NCBI RefSeq assembly: GCF_000757385.1
Contig: NZ_JRHH01000004.1
Span: forward strand, 62,001-126,000
Reading direction: 5' to 3'
Length of the DNA stretch: 64,000 nucleotides
DNA from: Flavobacterium aquatile LMG 4008 = ATCC 11947
GTDB taxonomy: Bacteria; Bacteroidota; Bacteroidia; Flavobacteriales; Flavobacteriaceae
In this document: positions 17,548-25,369 of the stretch, piece after piece
Numbering within the stretch: the stretch's first letter is position 1
Layout of the letters: each line of letters opens with the position of its first letter
Position numbers and translations under genes: made by a program
The notes under the pieces: generated by a model
What the model saw: only the letters and a program-made list of their open reading frames with translations
Databases searched by the model: none
What the model was told of the DNA's origin: nothing

Positions 17548-18279
17548 CTAGTGCGTTTTTCGGTTATAGATTTGTTGATCATTATAATCAAATATATCTA
17601 ACACTTTTTCTAGACAAGCGTGTTGCTCTTTATTTTCTTCACAAAATTCCTCAACTTTTTCCCAAGAAAGAAAACTCATATCAAAATCTATTTTGCCATC
17701 AAAGTTATCAATTTCTGATTGCTTAGTCGGAACAATGCCAATGTAATAAGCTTCTTTGCACTCAATCAAATTAAATGCTTTATGAACAATTGGGTTATTT
17801 CCTATTTTTCTTTTTCTAAAAAAGGATTGTATTGCAACTTTTCGGTCCTTTGTATCTTTTTCTAGATCATTTTTTATATCGGGCCAATTATCTATTAGTT
17901 GCTTTTTAAAATAAAGCTGATAGAATAAATTAGATGAATATCCTTTATATTCTTTCTTTTGGATATATTTGTCATGTTGCGTCTTAATAATCCAATTACT
18001 GCCAGATGTATTTACTTTTCCCTCAATAAATAATACTATTTTATCTTCTGCTTTTTCGACTTCCTTATCTTTATAATGAATAATGATTACCATATCTGCG
18101 TCACCAAAATCCGAGAAGGATTGTTCCAGCAAAACTGTATATCTTTTTGGGTTTCCTAATTTAAAAGATTCGTGTACTGTTATTTTGTTGATGAATTTAC
18201 TCATCAACTCTTTATCCTCACCAATACTAAAGATCAATGAATTAATTATACCACGCTCTGAATAGCCTAAAATTTTCAT
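17548..18279 (-). CDS. Second PD-(D/E)xK-like protein in hsd operon
   Basis: A 243-residue protein with a second, different PD-(D/E)xK pattern: Glu52 in LLEQSFSDFG, Asp60/Asp62 in GDADMVIII, then Glu86-Gly-Lys88 in KIVLFIEGKVNTS. The remainder is Lys-rich and helical (KTQHDKYIQKKEYKGYSSNLFYQLYFKKQLI) with a Trp-containing C-terminal segment (SFLSWEKVEEFCEENKEQH). No family name can be given. It sits 20 bases after the DUF1737-like gene and 41 bases before the next nuclease-like gene. Strongly AT-rich. It could be a restriction-like endonuclease or an inactive DNA-binding relative. Confidence 0.8.
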   Translation of the reverse strand: MKILGYSERGIINSLIFSIGEDKELMSKFINKITVHESFKLGNPKRYTVLLEQSFSDFGDADMVIIIHYKDKEVEKAEDKIVLFIEGKVNTSGSNWIIKTQHDKYIQKKEYKGYSSNLFYQLYFKKQLIDNWPDIKNDLEKDTKDRKVAIQSFFRKRKIGNNPIVHKAFNLIECKEAYYIGIVPTKQSEIDNFDGKIDFDMSFLSWEKVEEFCEENKEQHACLEKVLDIFDYNDQQIYNRKTH

Positions 18280-18299
18280 TTAATTAGATGAAAAGTTTA

Positions 18300-18503
18300 T
18301 TATTCATATTTAACCATTGTTTGAATGTAATAGTTAACACCATTACCTCTATAGACCGATGTAGAACCGCCTAGTGGGACATAACCTTTTTTAATATATT
18401 CCAGCACTTCATTTCGTAAACTTGAAGAGGTGTTATTATAATCAATAACTACATAATCCATAATTTTTTTATCTTCCATAATTTCTATATTTTTTTTAAA
18501 CAA
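18300..18503 (-). CDS. DUF1737-like small protein
   Basis: A 67-residue protein resembling DUF1737: MDYVVIDYNNTSSSLRNEVLEYIKKGYVPLGGSTSV then YYIQTMVKY, matching the family pattern of a short helix, GW/GYxPxGG turn and a C-terminal strand with QxM. The function of the family is not established. The longest frame starts at 18503 and overlaps the hsdS stop by 8 bases; the ATGs at 18479 (MEDKK) and 18461 (MDYVV) are also possible, the last beginning the domain exactly. It is the first of four extra genes between hsdS and hsdR. Confidence 0.75.
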   Translation of the reverse strand: MFKKNIEIMEDKKIMDYVVIDYNNTSSSLRNEVLEYIKKGYVPLGGSTSVYRGNGVNYYIQTMVKYE

Positions 18504-19683
18504 ACATCTGCTGCAACAACCCTTTTTTAAACCCTTGCATTTTCTTTAATTCGCCTTGAACAACAACTATTTTTTCATCTATACCCGATAAAAATCCTGC
18601 GATTTTTTGCTGTTCGGGAATTGATGGAAAATTAATTGGCATTTTTTCAAACATTGGTAATCTTAATGATTTTACAGTTGAACCAACTGCATGAGAATTA
18701 AGATGATTTGAATTATACCCAATATAATAATACAAAAATTTGCCATTATTTTCACCAAAATCCATAATTGCATAGGTTCTTTGATGTAAATCAAATTTTC
18801 CTATAAAATATTTTGGAATAAATTCTTGTCCTTCACCAGGAACAATTATTGCTTCTGCATCAAATAAGAATATATTACTTGTTCTAATATCTTGGGATCT
18901 ATCAAAAAAAGTATATTCTCCATCTAAATTTGAATCCTGACGATTAGAAGAACCAGTAGTAATTCTTGCTACATCACCCAATTTCTTCTCTTCCCAATCC
19001 GCATATTCCTTACCATTCTCATCTTTAAACCTCAATTTGCCCGAGAACAATTGTTGCATTACGCCTTTTTTGTACCGTTCTAGTAATACCGCTTTGCGAG
19101 TAAGTTGCTGTATTTTTTCATCTATCGCACTTAAAAACGAGGCTATTTTTTCTTGCTCGGGTAGTGTTGGGAGTATTATTTCCAATGTTTTTAAATCAGA
19201 ATTATATACATTACTTATACTCGAACCCTTAGCTAATTTTGATATTTTCTTTTTTAATTTTTCATTGATGTAATATGAAACATAGATTTGTGAATAAATA
19301 CCTTCCTTAAATGGTCTTAAAATATTTATAGTTCTTCCAATTGCGACATTTTCAATAGTTAGTGCAGAAGCAGAGCCAATATCTAAAGGATCTTCACCTG
19401 CAGAAGGAAGTAAAATTTCATCACCTTTACTAAAAAGAAGTTCAGATCTATCTAGGTTTGTTTTATTAATAACTTCACAAATAACTTCGTTATACATATG
19501 ATATAACTCTCCATATCTAACACATGGGGTTTCAAAAAAAGTAGAAGCTTCATTTTGTTTAATATTTTTACCTGTAGAAAATTGAAAAATATCTTTAAAT
19601 GAATGGTTTCTATATGAAATATCTTTATTAATTCCCTCAAACTCCTTAAACCGCAATTGTGGTATGTTACTTAGCTTGCTCAT
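18496..19683 (-). CDS. hsdS: Type I restriction enzyme, specificity subunit
   Basis: The DNA-recognition subunit of the type I system. Two target-recognition domains are seen (about residues 10-150 and 210-340), each followed by a conserved helical spacer: LPEQEKIASFLSAIDEKIQQLTRKAVLLERYKKGVMQQLF and IPEQQKIAGFLSGIDEKIVVVQGELKKMQGFKKGLLQQMF. I choose ATG 19683 (MSKLSNIPQLRF), one base after the hsdM stop, over the ATG at 19701 that would overlap hsdM. The first recognition domain is clearly more AT-rich than the rest, as expected from domain exchange. The bipartite target sequence cannot be read from sequence alone. Confidence 0.95.
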   Translation of the reverse strand: MSKLSNIPQLRFKEFEGINKDISYRNHSFKDIFQFSTGKNIKQNEASTFFETPCVRYGELYHMYNEVICEVINKTNLDRSELLFSKGDEILLPSAGEDPLDIGSASALTIENVAIGRTINILRPFKEGIYSQIYVSYYINEKLKKKISKLAKGSSISNVYNSDLKTLEIILPTLPEQEKIASFLSAIDEKIQQLTRKAVLLERYKKGVMQQLFSGKLRFKDENGKEYADWEEKKLGDVARITTGSSNRQDSNLDGEYTFFDRSQDIRTSNIFLFDAEAIIVPGEGQEFIPKYFIGKFDLHQRTYAIMDFGENNGKFLYYYIGYNSNHLNSHAVGSTVKSLRLPMFEKMPINFPSIPEQQKIAGFLSGIDEKIVVVQGELKKMQGFKKGLLQQMFV

Positions 19684-19684
19684 C

Positions 19685-21244
19685 TTAAAATGGGGTATCA
19701 ATTCCTAATTCAGCACAAAAAGCAGCAATAGTAGCATCGGTAGTTTTGCCTTGTGTGGCTAGTTCGCGCAGTTCTTGGGTTATGGCAGTTAAATCTATAG
19801 CATCTTCGGCTTCAAAGGTATCTACGTAGCGTGGTATGTTTAGGTTGTAATCATTATCGGCAATACCTTCTAGTGTAACCACACAAGAATATTTATCCTC
19901 ATTAGTCCGGTTTTCGTAAGTGCTAATAATTTTATCAATGTCTTCGGTTCGCAATACGTTTTGGGTTTTCACCTTTTCAAAATGTTGGCTGGCGTCTATA
20001 AATAGCACGTCAGTTGTGGTTCGTTTTTTCTTCAATACCAAAATACAAGTTGGTATGCCAGTACCATAAAAAATATTGGCAGGCAATCCAATTACGGCAT
20101 CCAAATAGTTTTTGTCTTTTATCAAATATTCGCGTATGTGTCCTTCGGCACCGCCACGAAACAATACGCCGTGAGGTAATACAATCGCCATAGTTCCGTT
20201 ATCATCCAACTGGTGCACCATGTGTTGCACAAAAGCAAAATCGGCTTTGCTACTCGGTGCCAATTTTCCATAAGCAGAGAAACGGTCGTCGTTCATAAAC
20301 AAAGGGCTGGCACTCCAATTAGCCGAAAAAGGTGGGTTGGCAACAATGGCTTCAAAACGCATATCCAAATGTTGTGGGCGTTCCAGCGTATCTTCGTTTT
20401 TAATATCAAATCGCTTGTAGTGTACGTCGTGCATAATCATGTTCATACGGCACAAGTTATACGTGGTAGGGTTCATTTCTTGTCCGTAAAAAGCACTCAC
20501 GTTTTTCACTTCTTTAGCCACACGCAACAACAACGAACCCGAGCCACAAGTTGGGTCGTACACACTTTTCAGTTGGTCTTTGCCCACTGTCACCAGTTGA
20601 GCCAAAATGCTACTCACTTGTTGAGGTGTATAGAATTCACCTGCTTTTTTGCCTGCACCACTCGCAAATTGCCCAATCAAATATTCGTAGGCATCGCCCA
20701 GTACATCGCTATCGGTATTCTCTAAATCAAAATCAATTTCGTCTAAATGCACCAGCACTTTTACAATCAATTCGTTTTTATCGCTTTCGGATTTTCCCAA
20801 TTTATGAGAAGTCAAATCCAAATCAGAAAACAAGTTGCCAAAGTCTTCTTCACTTTCCGAACCCATCGTGCTTTGCTCAATATGCGTTAACACTTTAGCC
20901 AAGTCACCAAGAATAAAGTTGTTTTTTCCGCCAGCATTACCACGTCGTGCCAATTCAGAAAACAATTCAGAAGGCGTTAAGAAGTACCCTAATTTATCTA
21001 AAGCTAGTTGTTTGATTTCTTCCATCAACACCGCTTCATCGGCGTGACCTTCAATTTCTTGAAACGTCAAACCATCGGGTTTCAATATTTCGTTGGCATA
21101 TAGATCCATTTTGGTACTCAAGTACTTATAGAAGATAAAGCCTAGTATGTAATCTCTAAAATCGTCGGCATCCATTTTGCCACGTAGGGTATTCGCAATG
21201 TTCCAGAGTTGTTGTTCTAATTTTTGTTTTTGTTCCGCTGCCAT
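19685..21244 (-). CDS. hsdM: Type I restriction enzyme, methyltransferase subunit
   Basis: A 519-residue N6-adenine methyltransferase subunit. An N-terminal helical HsdM_N domain (LWNIANTLRGKMDADDFRDYILGFIFYKYLS) comes first; the SAM-binding motif I DPTCGSGS is at 230-237, and the catalytic NPPF is at 303-306. The GEFYTPQQV element precedes motif I as usual. First gene of the operon, followed by hsdS. It modifies host DNA at the HsdS target and so protects it from HsdR. A good promoter lies upstream at 21287-21317. Confidence 0.97.
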   Translation of the reverse strand: MAAEQKQKLEQQLWNIANTLRGKMDADDFRDYILGFIFYKYLSTKMDLYANEILKPDGLTFQEIEGHADEAVLMEEIKQLALDKLGYFLTPSELFSELARRGNAGGKNNFILGDLAKVLTHIEQSTMGSESEEDFGNLFSDLDLTSHKLGKSESDKNELIVKVLVHLDEIDFDLENTDSDVLGDAYEYLIGQFASGAGKKAGEFYTPQQVSSILAQLVTVGKDQLKSVYDPTCGSGSLLLRVAKEVKNVSAFYGQEMNPTTYNLCRMNMIMHDVHYKRFDIKNEDTLERPQHLDMRFEAIVANPPFSANWSASPLFMNDDRFSAYGKLAPSSKADFAFVQHMVHQLDDNGTMAIVLPHGVLFRGGAEGHIREYLIKDKNYLDAVIGLPANIFYGTGIPTCILVLKKKRTTTDVLFIDASQHFEKVKTQNVLRTEDIDKIISTYENRTNEDKYSCVVTLEGIADNDYNLNIPRYVDTFEAEDAIDLTAITQELRELATQGKTTDATIAAFCAELGIDTPF

Positions 21245-21286
21245 TAAGGGTTGAATTTGGTGTATATGTGTTTATTAAGTATTGTT

Positions 21287-21317
21287 CAAACCTACCAAAT
21301 ATAATCCATTTTAACAA
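21287..21317 (-). promoter_or_regulatory. hsd operon promoter
   Basis: On the minus strand: TTG (21317-21315), 20 bases, then TAGGTTTG (21294-21287), a full match to the Bacteroidetes pattern at good spacing. It would start transcription about 40 bases before the hsdM ATG. Confidence 0.6.
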
Positions 21318-21356
21318 TAGTATTTACACGTAGTTTTACGTGTTTTTTACAAAAGT

Positions 21357-21388
21357 AAAAACCGCAAAACTATTTGTTTTACGGTTTT
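21357..21388. terminator. Hairpin terminator
   Basis: AAAACCGCAAAAC pairs with GTTTTACGGTTTT (one mismatch) around a five-base loop, with A/T runs outside. It separates the 21410-23450 operon from the hsd promoter. Confidence 0.7.
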
Positions 21389-21409
21389 CCGCATTTTGGC
21401 TAAATTATT

Positions 21410-21802
21410 TTATTGGCAGTTTCTTAAATCATTTTCTAAAACAACTAAGGAACCAGTTTTAAATTTAACTGTGTACAAATAAGTCTTCAAAATTTTGTCA
21501 TAATTGCTTAAGGTTACTGTACCATTTCCATGGTTTTGATGAGTTACACAATCATTTATTTGGTATTTTGGTGCCGTTATTGGATATAAAGAATTGTTTT
21601 CTAGTTGGTTTTTAAAGTCTACTTCGTTTATTAAATAATGTCCGTTAATTTTATCAAACTGAACTACTACTTTAGTTGGGATTAAATCATCAGACACATC
21701 ATGCAAGCCAACAACCTTTAAATAAGTACCTTTTTTTACAATAAAATTTTCATTTTCTAATTGCATATTCTTTTTTAATAAATAAATTTCATTTGTTTCC
21801 AT
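21410..21802 (-). CDS. Unknown protein with SH3-like C-terminus
   Basis: A 130-residue soluble protein. The N-terminal half is a short beta-rich segment (FIVKKGTYLKVVGLHDV). The C-terminal half (YQINDCVTHQNHGNGTVTLSNYDKILKTYLYTVKFKTGSLVVLENDL) has the pattern of a small SH3/CarD-like beta barrel: G-x-V-x-H, GxGTV, then a strand and a final acidic-Leu. No signal peptide. It begins 4 bases after the stop of the upstream lipoprotein gene, so it shares that operon. Function unknown. Confidence 0.7.
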   Translation of the reverse strand: METNEIYLLKKNMQLENENFIVKKGTYLKVVGLHDVSDDLIPTKVVVQFDKINGHYLINEVDFKNQLENNSLYPITAPKYQINDCVTHQNHGNGTVTLSNYDKILKTYLYTVKFKTGSLVVLENDLRNCQ

Positions 21803-21806
21803 AATA

Positions 21807-22868
21807 TCAAGGTTTATTTAATTCTGTTTTTAAAGCTTCCCAATAATCACTAATTCTTTTAGCGGATGCTTGTATTTCTGCATCAGTAGTACCCGATGAA
21901 ACATTTTCTAAAAGAATTTTGTCAATTAGCATTTTTCGGTAGTTTTTAAGCTTCTCTTTTTTTAAGGCTAATTTTCTGGTATCGGCAGTAATTCCTACTA
22001 TTAACGGATTTTCTACTGGAACAGGATTGTCAACAGAAGGAGTTGTAATGTTTGTTGGTATTCCTTGAGTGTTAGCTATAAAATTTAGTGTTTGAGTTAA
22101 CCCTGTAATTAAGGCATTTGAGGCATCAGCAGCATCATTTCTAACTCCTTTTATGGTGAAATTGTTGTTGTAGTCGCCACTTCGCATTTCGCGTTCCGGT
22201 GGATTTGATCTCAAAATCATTGCTATGTCCGAATTTCCCAAAAAGTTACCAGAAACCGTTTTATTAAATACGCTTTTCCATATTTTATCCTGTTCTTTTT
22301 GTGCAATGAAAGAAGCCAATTCATCACCCAAAATAGGGAAACGTGTGCGCTCTGTTCCGCTTTCTATTGTTTCTTTGGTTGAGGTAATTGTAGTAGCTAT
22401 TTTTTTTATGTCTTCATTTTCAACTACATTGGATGGAATAAGTACGTTATAGCTTATTAATAGATTTTTTAAATCTTCAATTTTAAATGTGGCAGTGTTT
22501 AAATTGATTTCGGTCAATTCTAAGTTATTGCTTTGATAACTTGCTATGGCATCATCTTTAAGTTTTTCAATTTCTGCAATTTTATTTGAAAGCACATTTG
22601 TGTAGGCGTTTTTAACATTTTCGTCCAATGGTGCTCCCATTTTTCTGCTAGTAAATGAAAAAACTGACTTTAGAACATCTTCTGAAGGCCAATCTTTAAT
22701 AAATTTTTGTAAACCTTCGATGCTACTTTCATAATTTTTTTCTTTTATAAAAGTTTTATCTTTTTCAATTATCTTATCGCGATCAGCTATTTGAACTTCA
22801 ACTTTTAAGGCACTAGCACAACCGCTTAAAAGAAAAATACAAGTAAGGAGTAGTAGTATATTTTTCAT
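21807..22868 (-). CDS. Predicted lipoprotein, unknown function
   Basis: A 353-residue protein with a lipoprotein signal peptide (MKNILLLLTCIFLLSGC, lipidated Cys17). The mature protein is mostly helical with a repeat-like segment (IIEKDKTFIKEKNYESSIEGLQKFIKDW) that resembles a single TPR hairpin, then long coiled-coil-like stretches, and a low-complexity Asn/Thr/Pro linker near residue 270. No recognised domain. It follows another lipoprotein gene by 6 bases and precedes the 130-residue gene by 4, giving a tight three-gene operon for an envelope function that I cannot name. Confidence 0.75.
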   Translation of the reverse strand: MKNILLLLTCIFLLSGCASALKVEVQIADRDKIIEKDKTFIKEKNYESSIEGLQKFIKDWPSEDVLKSVFSFTSRKMGAPLDENVKNAYTNVLSNKIAEIEKLKDDAIASYQSNNLELTEINLNTATFKIEDLKNLLISYNVLIPSNVVENEDIKKIATTITSTKETIESGTERTRFPILGDELASFIAQKEQDKIWKSVFNKTVSGNFLGNSDIAMILRSNPPEREMRSGDYNNNFTIKGVRNDAADASNALITGLTQTLNFIANTQGIPTNITTPSVDNPVPVENPLIVGITADTRKLALKKEKLKNYRKMLIDKILLENVSSGTTDAEIQASAKRISDYWEALKTELNKP

Positions 22869-22874
22869 GGTAGT

Positions 22875-23450
22875 TTAGTTTAATAGTGTTTTTGTATACT
22901 GCTCAATAACTTTTTTTATCTCATCACCCGATTTAGTTTCAATATTTTTTAAATAGAGGTCGGTGTTCAAGATAAAAGTTTGAATTTCACTATCAACCGT
23001 GCTTAATTCATCTTTGATTTCTTCAGCTTCAATTATTTTATCTTTCTGGGTCAATTGAGCCATAGAGTTAAGAATAGTTTGATTTTTCGAAATATTACCA
23101 ATTTGGTCAGAGATTGCTTTAGCATTAGTAGAAAAAATTAATACAAGTTCATTGCCATTTTCATTGGTTACAGAAGTAGTGTTGAACAACTTTCCATTTA
23201 CAGGTTGCGAAATTTCATTAAAATATAAATTCACCGCATCTTGATTAAAATAACCAGAAACATATCGTGAACTCGATAAGAAAGAATAGCCTTTAATTTT
23301 AACTCTATAATAGTTAGAAACAGACTTTTTACTTTTGTTATCTGTTATGCCTACTTTGTCTTTAAAATAGTGGACTTCACTAAAAGTAGAACAGGATCCC
23401 AATGACAACAACAATAGTAATGCGATTAATTGGATTAAATTTTTACTCAT
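22875..23450 (-). CDS. Predicted lipoprotein, unknown function
   Basis: A 191-residue protein beginning MSKNLIQLIALLLLLSLGSC, a lipoprotein signal with Cys20 as the lipidated residue. The N-terminal mature half is beta-rich (YRVKIKGYSFLSSSRYVSGYF), the C-terminal half helical and acidic, ending in a short coiled coil (IKKVIEQYTKTLLN). First gene of the three-gene operon. No family recognised; a role in an envelope complex with the next lipoprotein is the simplest guess. Confidence 0.72.
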   Translation of the reverse strand: MSKNLIQLIALLLLLSLGSCSTFSEVHYFKDKVGITDNKSKKSVSNYYRVKIKGYSFLSSSRYVSGYFNQDAVNLYFNEISQPVNGKLFNTTSVTNENGNELVLIFSTNAKAISDQIGNISKNQTILNSMAQLTQKDKIIEAEEIKDELSTVDSEIQTFILNTDLYLKNIETKSGDEIKKVIEQYTKTLLN

Positions 23451-23929
23451 ACATTTTCGTTTTATGTTAGTTGATTAATTTTATAATAGTCATTCTAGTT
23501 TTTATCCAAAAAACAAAATCTTAACATCTGTCTCCAAATCTAACTAGTAAACTAAATGTAAACAAGGGGAAAAACACCCTTTTTTCAATAATGGACTAAA
23601 TTTTAAACGTTTGACAGATAATACAATAAGGGTAAAAATAAATAATTAATATTTGCTACATACACGTATTTTTACCTGATTTTCAAGAAAATAAAAAACT
23701 CCCAACCACAGTCCAAAAACTGCAATCAGGAGTTTAAAAATAAGCGAACATAAAAAGCATTTGGCGTATAAAACATTACAGTTCCAGTATCAGATTTAAA
23801 CAAACAAACAGTCAAGTAACACAAGTTGCAAACCACAAAAAGGAAAACGAATCTGCGTAAATCCATGAAATCCGCGTGCCAAATAAAAAGACAACCGACC
23901 ACTGAACACTGACCACTGACCACTAAAAC
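23451..23929. other. Gene-free interval with dispersed repeats
   Basis: No credible gene. It holds a terminator hairpin (23694-23735), a copy of a dispersed sequence reading CTGCGTAAATCCATGAAATC on the plus strand (about 23850-23880), and a GACCACTGAACACTGACCAC-type tandem at 23895-23925. The ORF at 23726-23923 is a translation of these repeats. Confidence 0.6.
23694..23735 (-). terminator. Terminator of the 23930-24679 gene
   Basis: Outer arms AAACTCC and GGAGTTT with an inner CAGT/ACTG pair; on the minus strand it is followed by TTTTTTATTTT. It lies about 195 bases past the stop, beyond the repeat block. Confidence 0.65.
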
Positions 23930-24679
23930 CTAAACAACCTCCACAACATTCAGCACATTATATTCCTCATTACGCAAAGAATACTGCACGGCATTCACCT
24001 CTTGAAAAAACGAAATAGTCAGTAAAAAGAGTTGCAATCCAGTTCCAGTCGGCACACTCGTTGGCGTTAAGGCTAGGGTAGAAGGAGTCAAGCTAATAGG
24101 CAAGTTTACAATGTTACTATAAGCCAATTCAGATTCCTCAGTGCTAAAATCAATGGCCAAAACCGCACTCTGTAAACTCACATGCGTCGCACCTTCCGGA
24201 AATTGCAATTGCTCGGCAGTAATAAAATCCGTAATACCAAAAACACCAGTAGCAGTGTCCAAAGTAAAAGGAGCAAACAAAACACCATTCAGCGGCGCAT
24301 TGGCATTAAAATCAAAACCTTTAAGCAACTGCCTGCCGCTTGGAGTAACAATACCAATTCCCACTTGGCGTAAACCTCTCGCCGAAACCGTGTCCATGTT
24401 TTTAGCACGCGACATAATTTGCAACAAACGATTAGACAACCTTCCATCTTTGGCTTTAAAAACCAAACTACCCATTGCCATACGCAATAGTTTACCCGAA
24501 GAACCACTATGTCCAAACTCGGTGTTATTCTCACGAGTACGAACATAATTTGGGTCATTCTTAATGCGTTCACCCGAAACGCCTCCTTTTTTACGAACAA
24601 AATTCTTTCCGTTTTGTTTGTAGAACGTTAAATCTTCTACCGTTCCTTCAATTTTGATCATTCCAGCTGCTTTAGCCAT
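23930..24679 (-). CDS. Flavobacterial protein of unknown function
   Basis: A 249-residue protein without signal peptide or membrane helix. The N-terminus is basic and patterned (MIKIEGTVEDLTFYKQNGKNFVRKKGGVSGERIKNDPNYVRTRENN), followed by a helical basic region (LLRMAMGSLVFKAKDGRLSNRLLQIMSRAK) and a C-terminal half rich in Thr, Pro and hydrophobic beta strands. The basic N-terminal half suggests nucleic-acid or surface binding, but no known motif is visible. Base composition is richer in GC than the flanks. The 3' untranslated region carries dispersed repeats. It resembles proteins I remember only as hypothetical in flavobacteria. Confidence 0.75.
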   Translation of the reverse strand: MAKAAGMIKIEGTVEDLTFYKQNGKNFVRKKGGVSGERIKNDPNYVRTRENNTEFGHSGSSGKLLRMAMGSLVFKAKDGRLSNRLLQIMSRAKNMDTVSARGLRQVGIGIVTPSGRQLLKGFDFNANAPLNGVLFAPFTLDTATGVFGITDFITAEQLQFPEGATHVSLQSAVLAIDFSTEESELAYSNIVNLPISLTPSTLALTPTSVPTGTGLQLFLLTISFFQEVNAVQYSLRNEEYNVLNVVEVV

Positions 24680-24971
24680 AACTATAAAATTTAAATTTAA
24701 AAATTCTCTTATTGAAACAGTAATTTTTGAAGCACAAACAACATAAAGTTAGAAGCAATAATCGCGAATTAGTTCCTAAGAGCTAAGGCAAATTTCAGTA
24801 AGCTAATGACTGTCAGGGGTCTAAAAATTCCGAAAATGTCTAAAAATGTCTAAAATTGCCGAAATTGCTTGTTTTTGTAATAAAAAATTATATAAATTTG
24901 TTTTAGTAACAAAAATTATTTCGAGGACAATTGCAATAAAACACGAAATAATAGTGTTATAAAAAAATAGT

Positions 24972-25070
24972 TACGTCATACTTACGTCATACATACGTCA
25001 TACATACGTCATACATACGTCATACATACGTCATACATACGTCATACATAAGCCGTACATAACTCACATA
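24972..25070. repeat. 11-bp iteron array
   Basis: Seven consecutive copies of TACGTCATACA (the first ends CT) at 24972, 24983, 24994, 25005, 25016, 25027 and 25038, then one or two decayed copies (TAAGCCGTACA). The 11-base period places every copy on the same face of the helix. The array lies 60-150 bases upstream of the 69-residue gene. Confidence 0.9.
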
Positions 25071-25076
25071 CAAGCC

Positions 25077-25098
25077 AAGCTTACTTTAAAATAAGCTT
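25077..25098. promoter_or_regulatory. Inverted repeat between iterons and gene
   Basis: AAGCTTA and TAAGCTT, 7-base arms with an 8-base spacer, between the iteron array and the start of the small gene at 25129. Possible operator or part of an origin-like site. Confidence 0.45.
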
Positions 25099-25128
25099 AA
25101 AAAAAAGTACTAACTTAAATTATACGCC

Positions 25129-25338
25129 ATGACAAGAGTGTGCATCACGCCGAATGATATTCAAATCATAACAGGAAAATCAGAAAGACAATGTCGAAAC
25201 ATTGTAAAAGACATTAAACTATTGTTAAAAAAAGAAAAACATCAATTAATAACAATTGATGAACTAGCAAAGTACTTAGCAATAGACAGAGAAATAATTA
25301 TCAATGTGATAAATCATCCAACAAAGTTTACAAAGTAA
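25129..25338 (+). CDS. Small putative DNA-binding protein
   Basis: A 69-residue protein (MTRVCITPNDIQIITGKSERQCRNIVKDIKLLLKKEK...) with two helix-rich halves: residues 6-30 look like a helix-turn-helix of the type used by small excisionase or HTH proteins (DIQIITGKSERQCRNIVKDI), and residues 40-62 form another (TIDELAKYLAIDREIIINVI). It is strongly basic in the middle. I know similar short hypothetical proteins from flavobacteria but no function. The iteron array and inverted repeat directly upstream suggest it binds its own upstream region; this is inference. Confidence 0.7.
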   Translation: MTRVCITPNDIQIITGKSERQCRNIVKDIKLLLKKEKHQLITIDELAKYLAIDREIIINVINHPTKFTK

Positions 25339-25369
25339 TTTTTGAATAGTTTTGCATATTGCAATTAAC

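Noticed and set aside
20213..21047. Plus-strand ORFs opposite hsdM
   Set aside because: hsdM carries all catalytic motifs in its own frame; these have atypical composition for the organism.
23726..23923. 65-residue minus-strand ORF beginning MVSGQCSVVGC
   Set aside because: It is made from the GTCAGTGGTCAGTG-type tandem and dispersed repeat sequence and ends inside a terminator hairpin.
24972..25070. CRISPR or coding repeat
   Set aside because: An 11-base period without spacers is neither CRISPR-like nor divisible by three.
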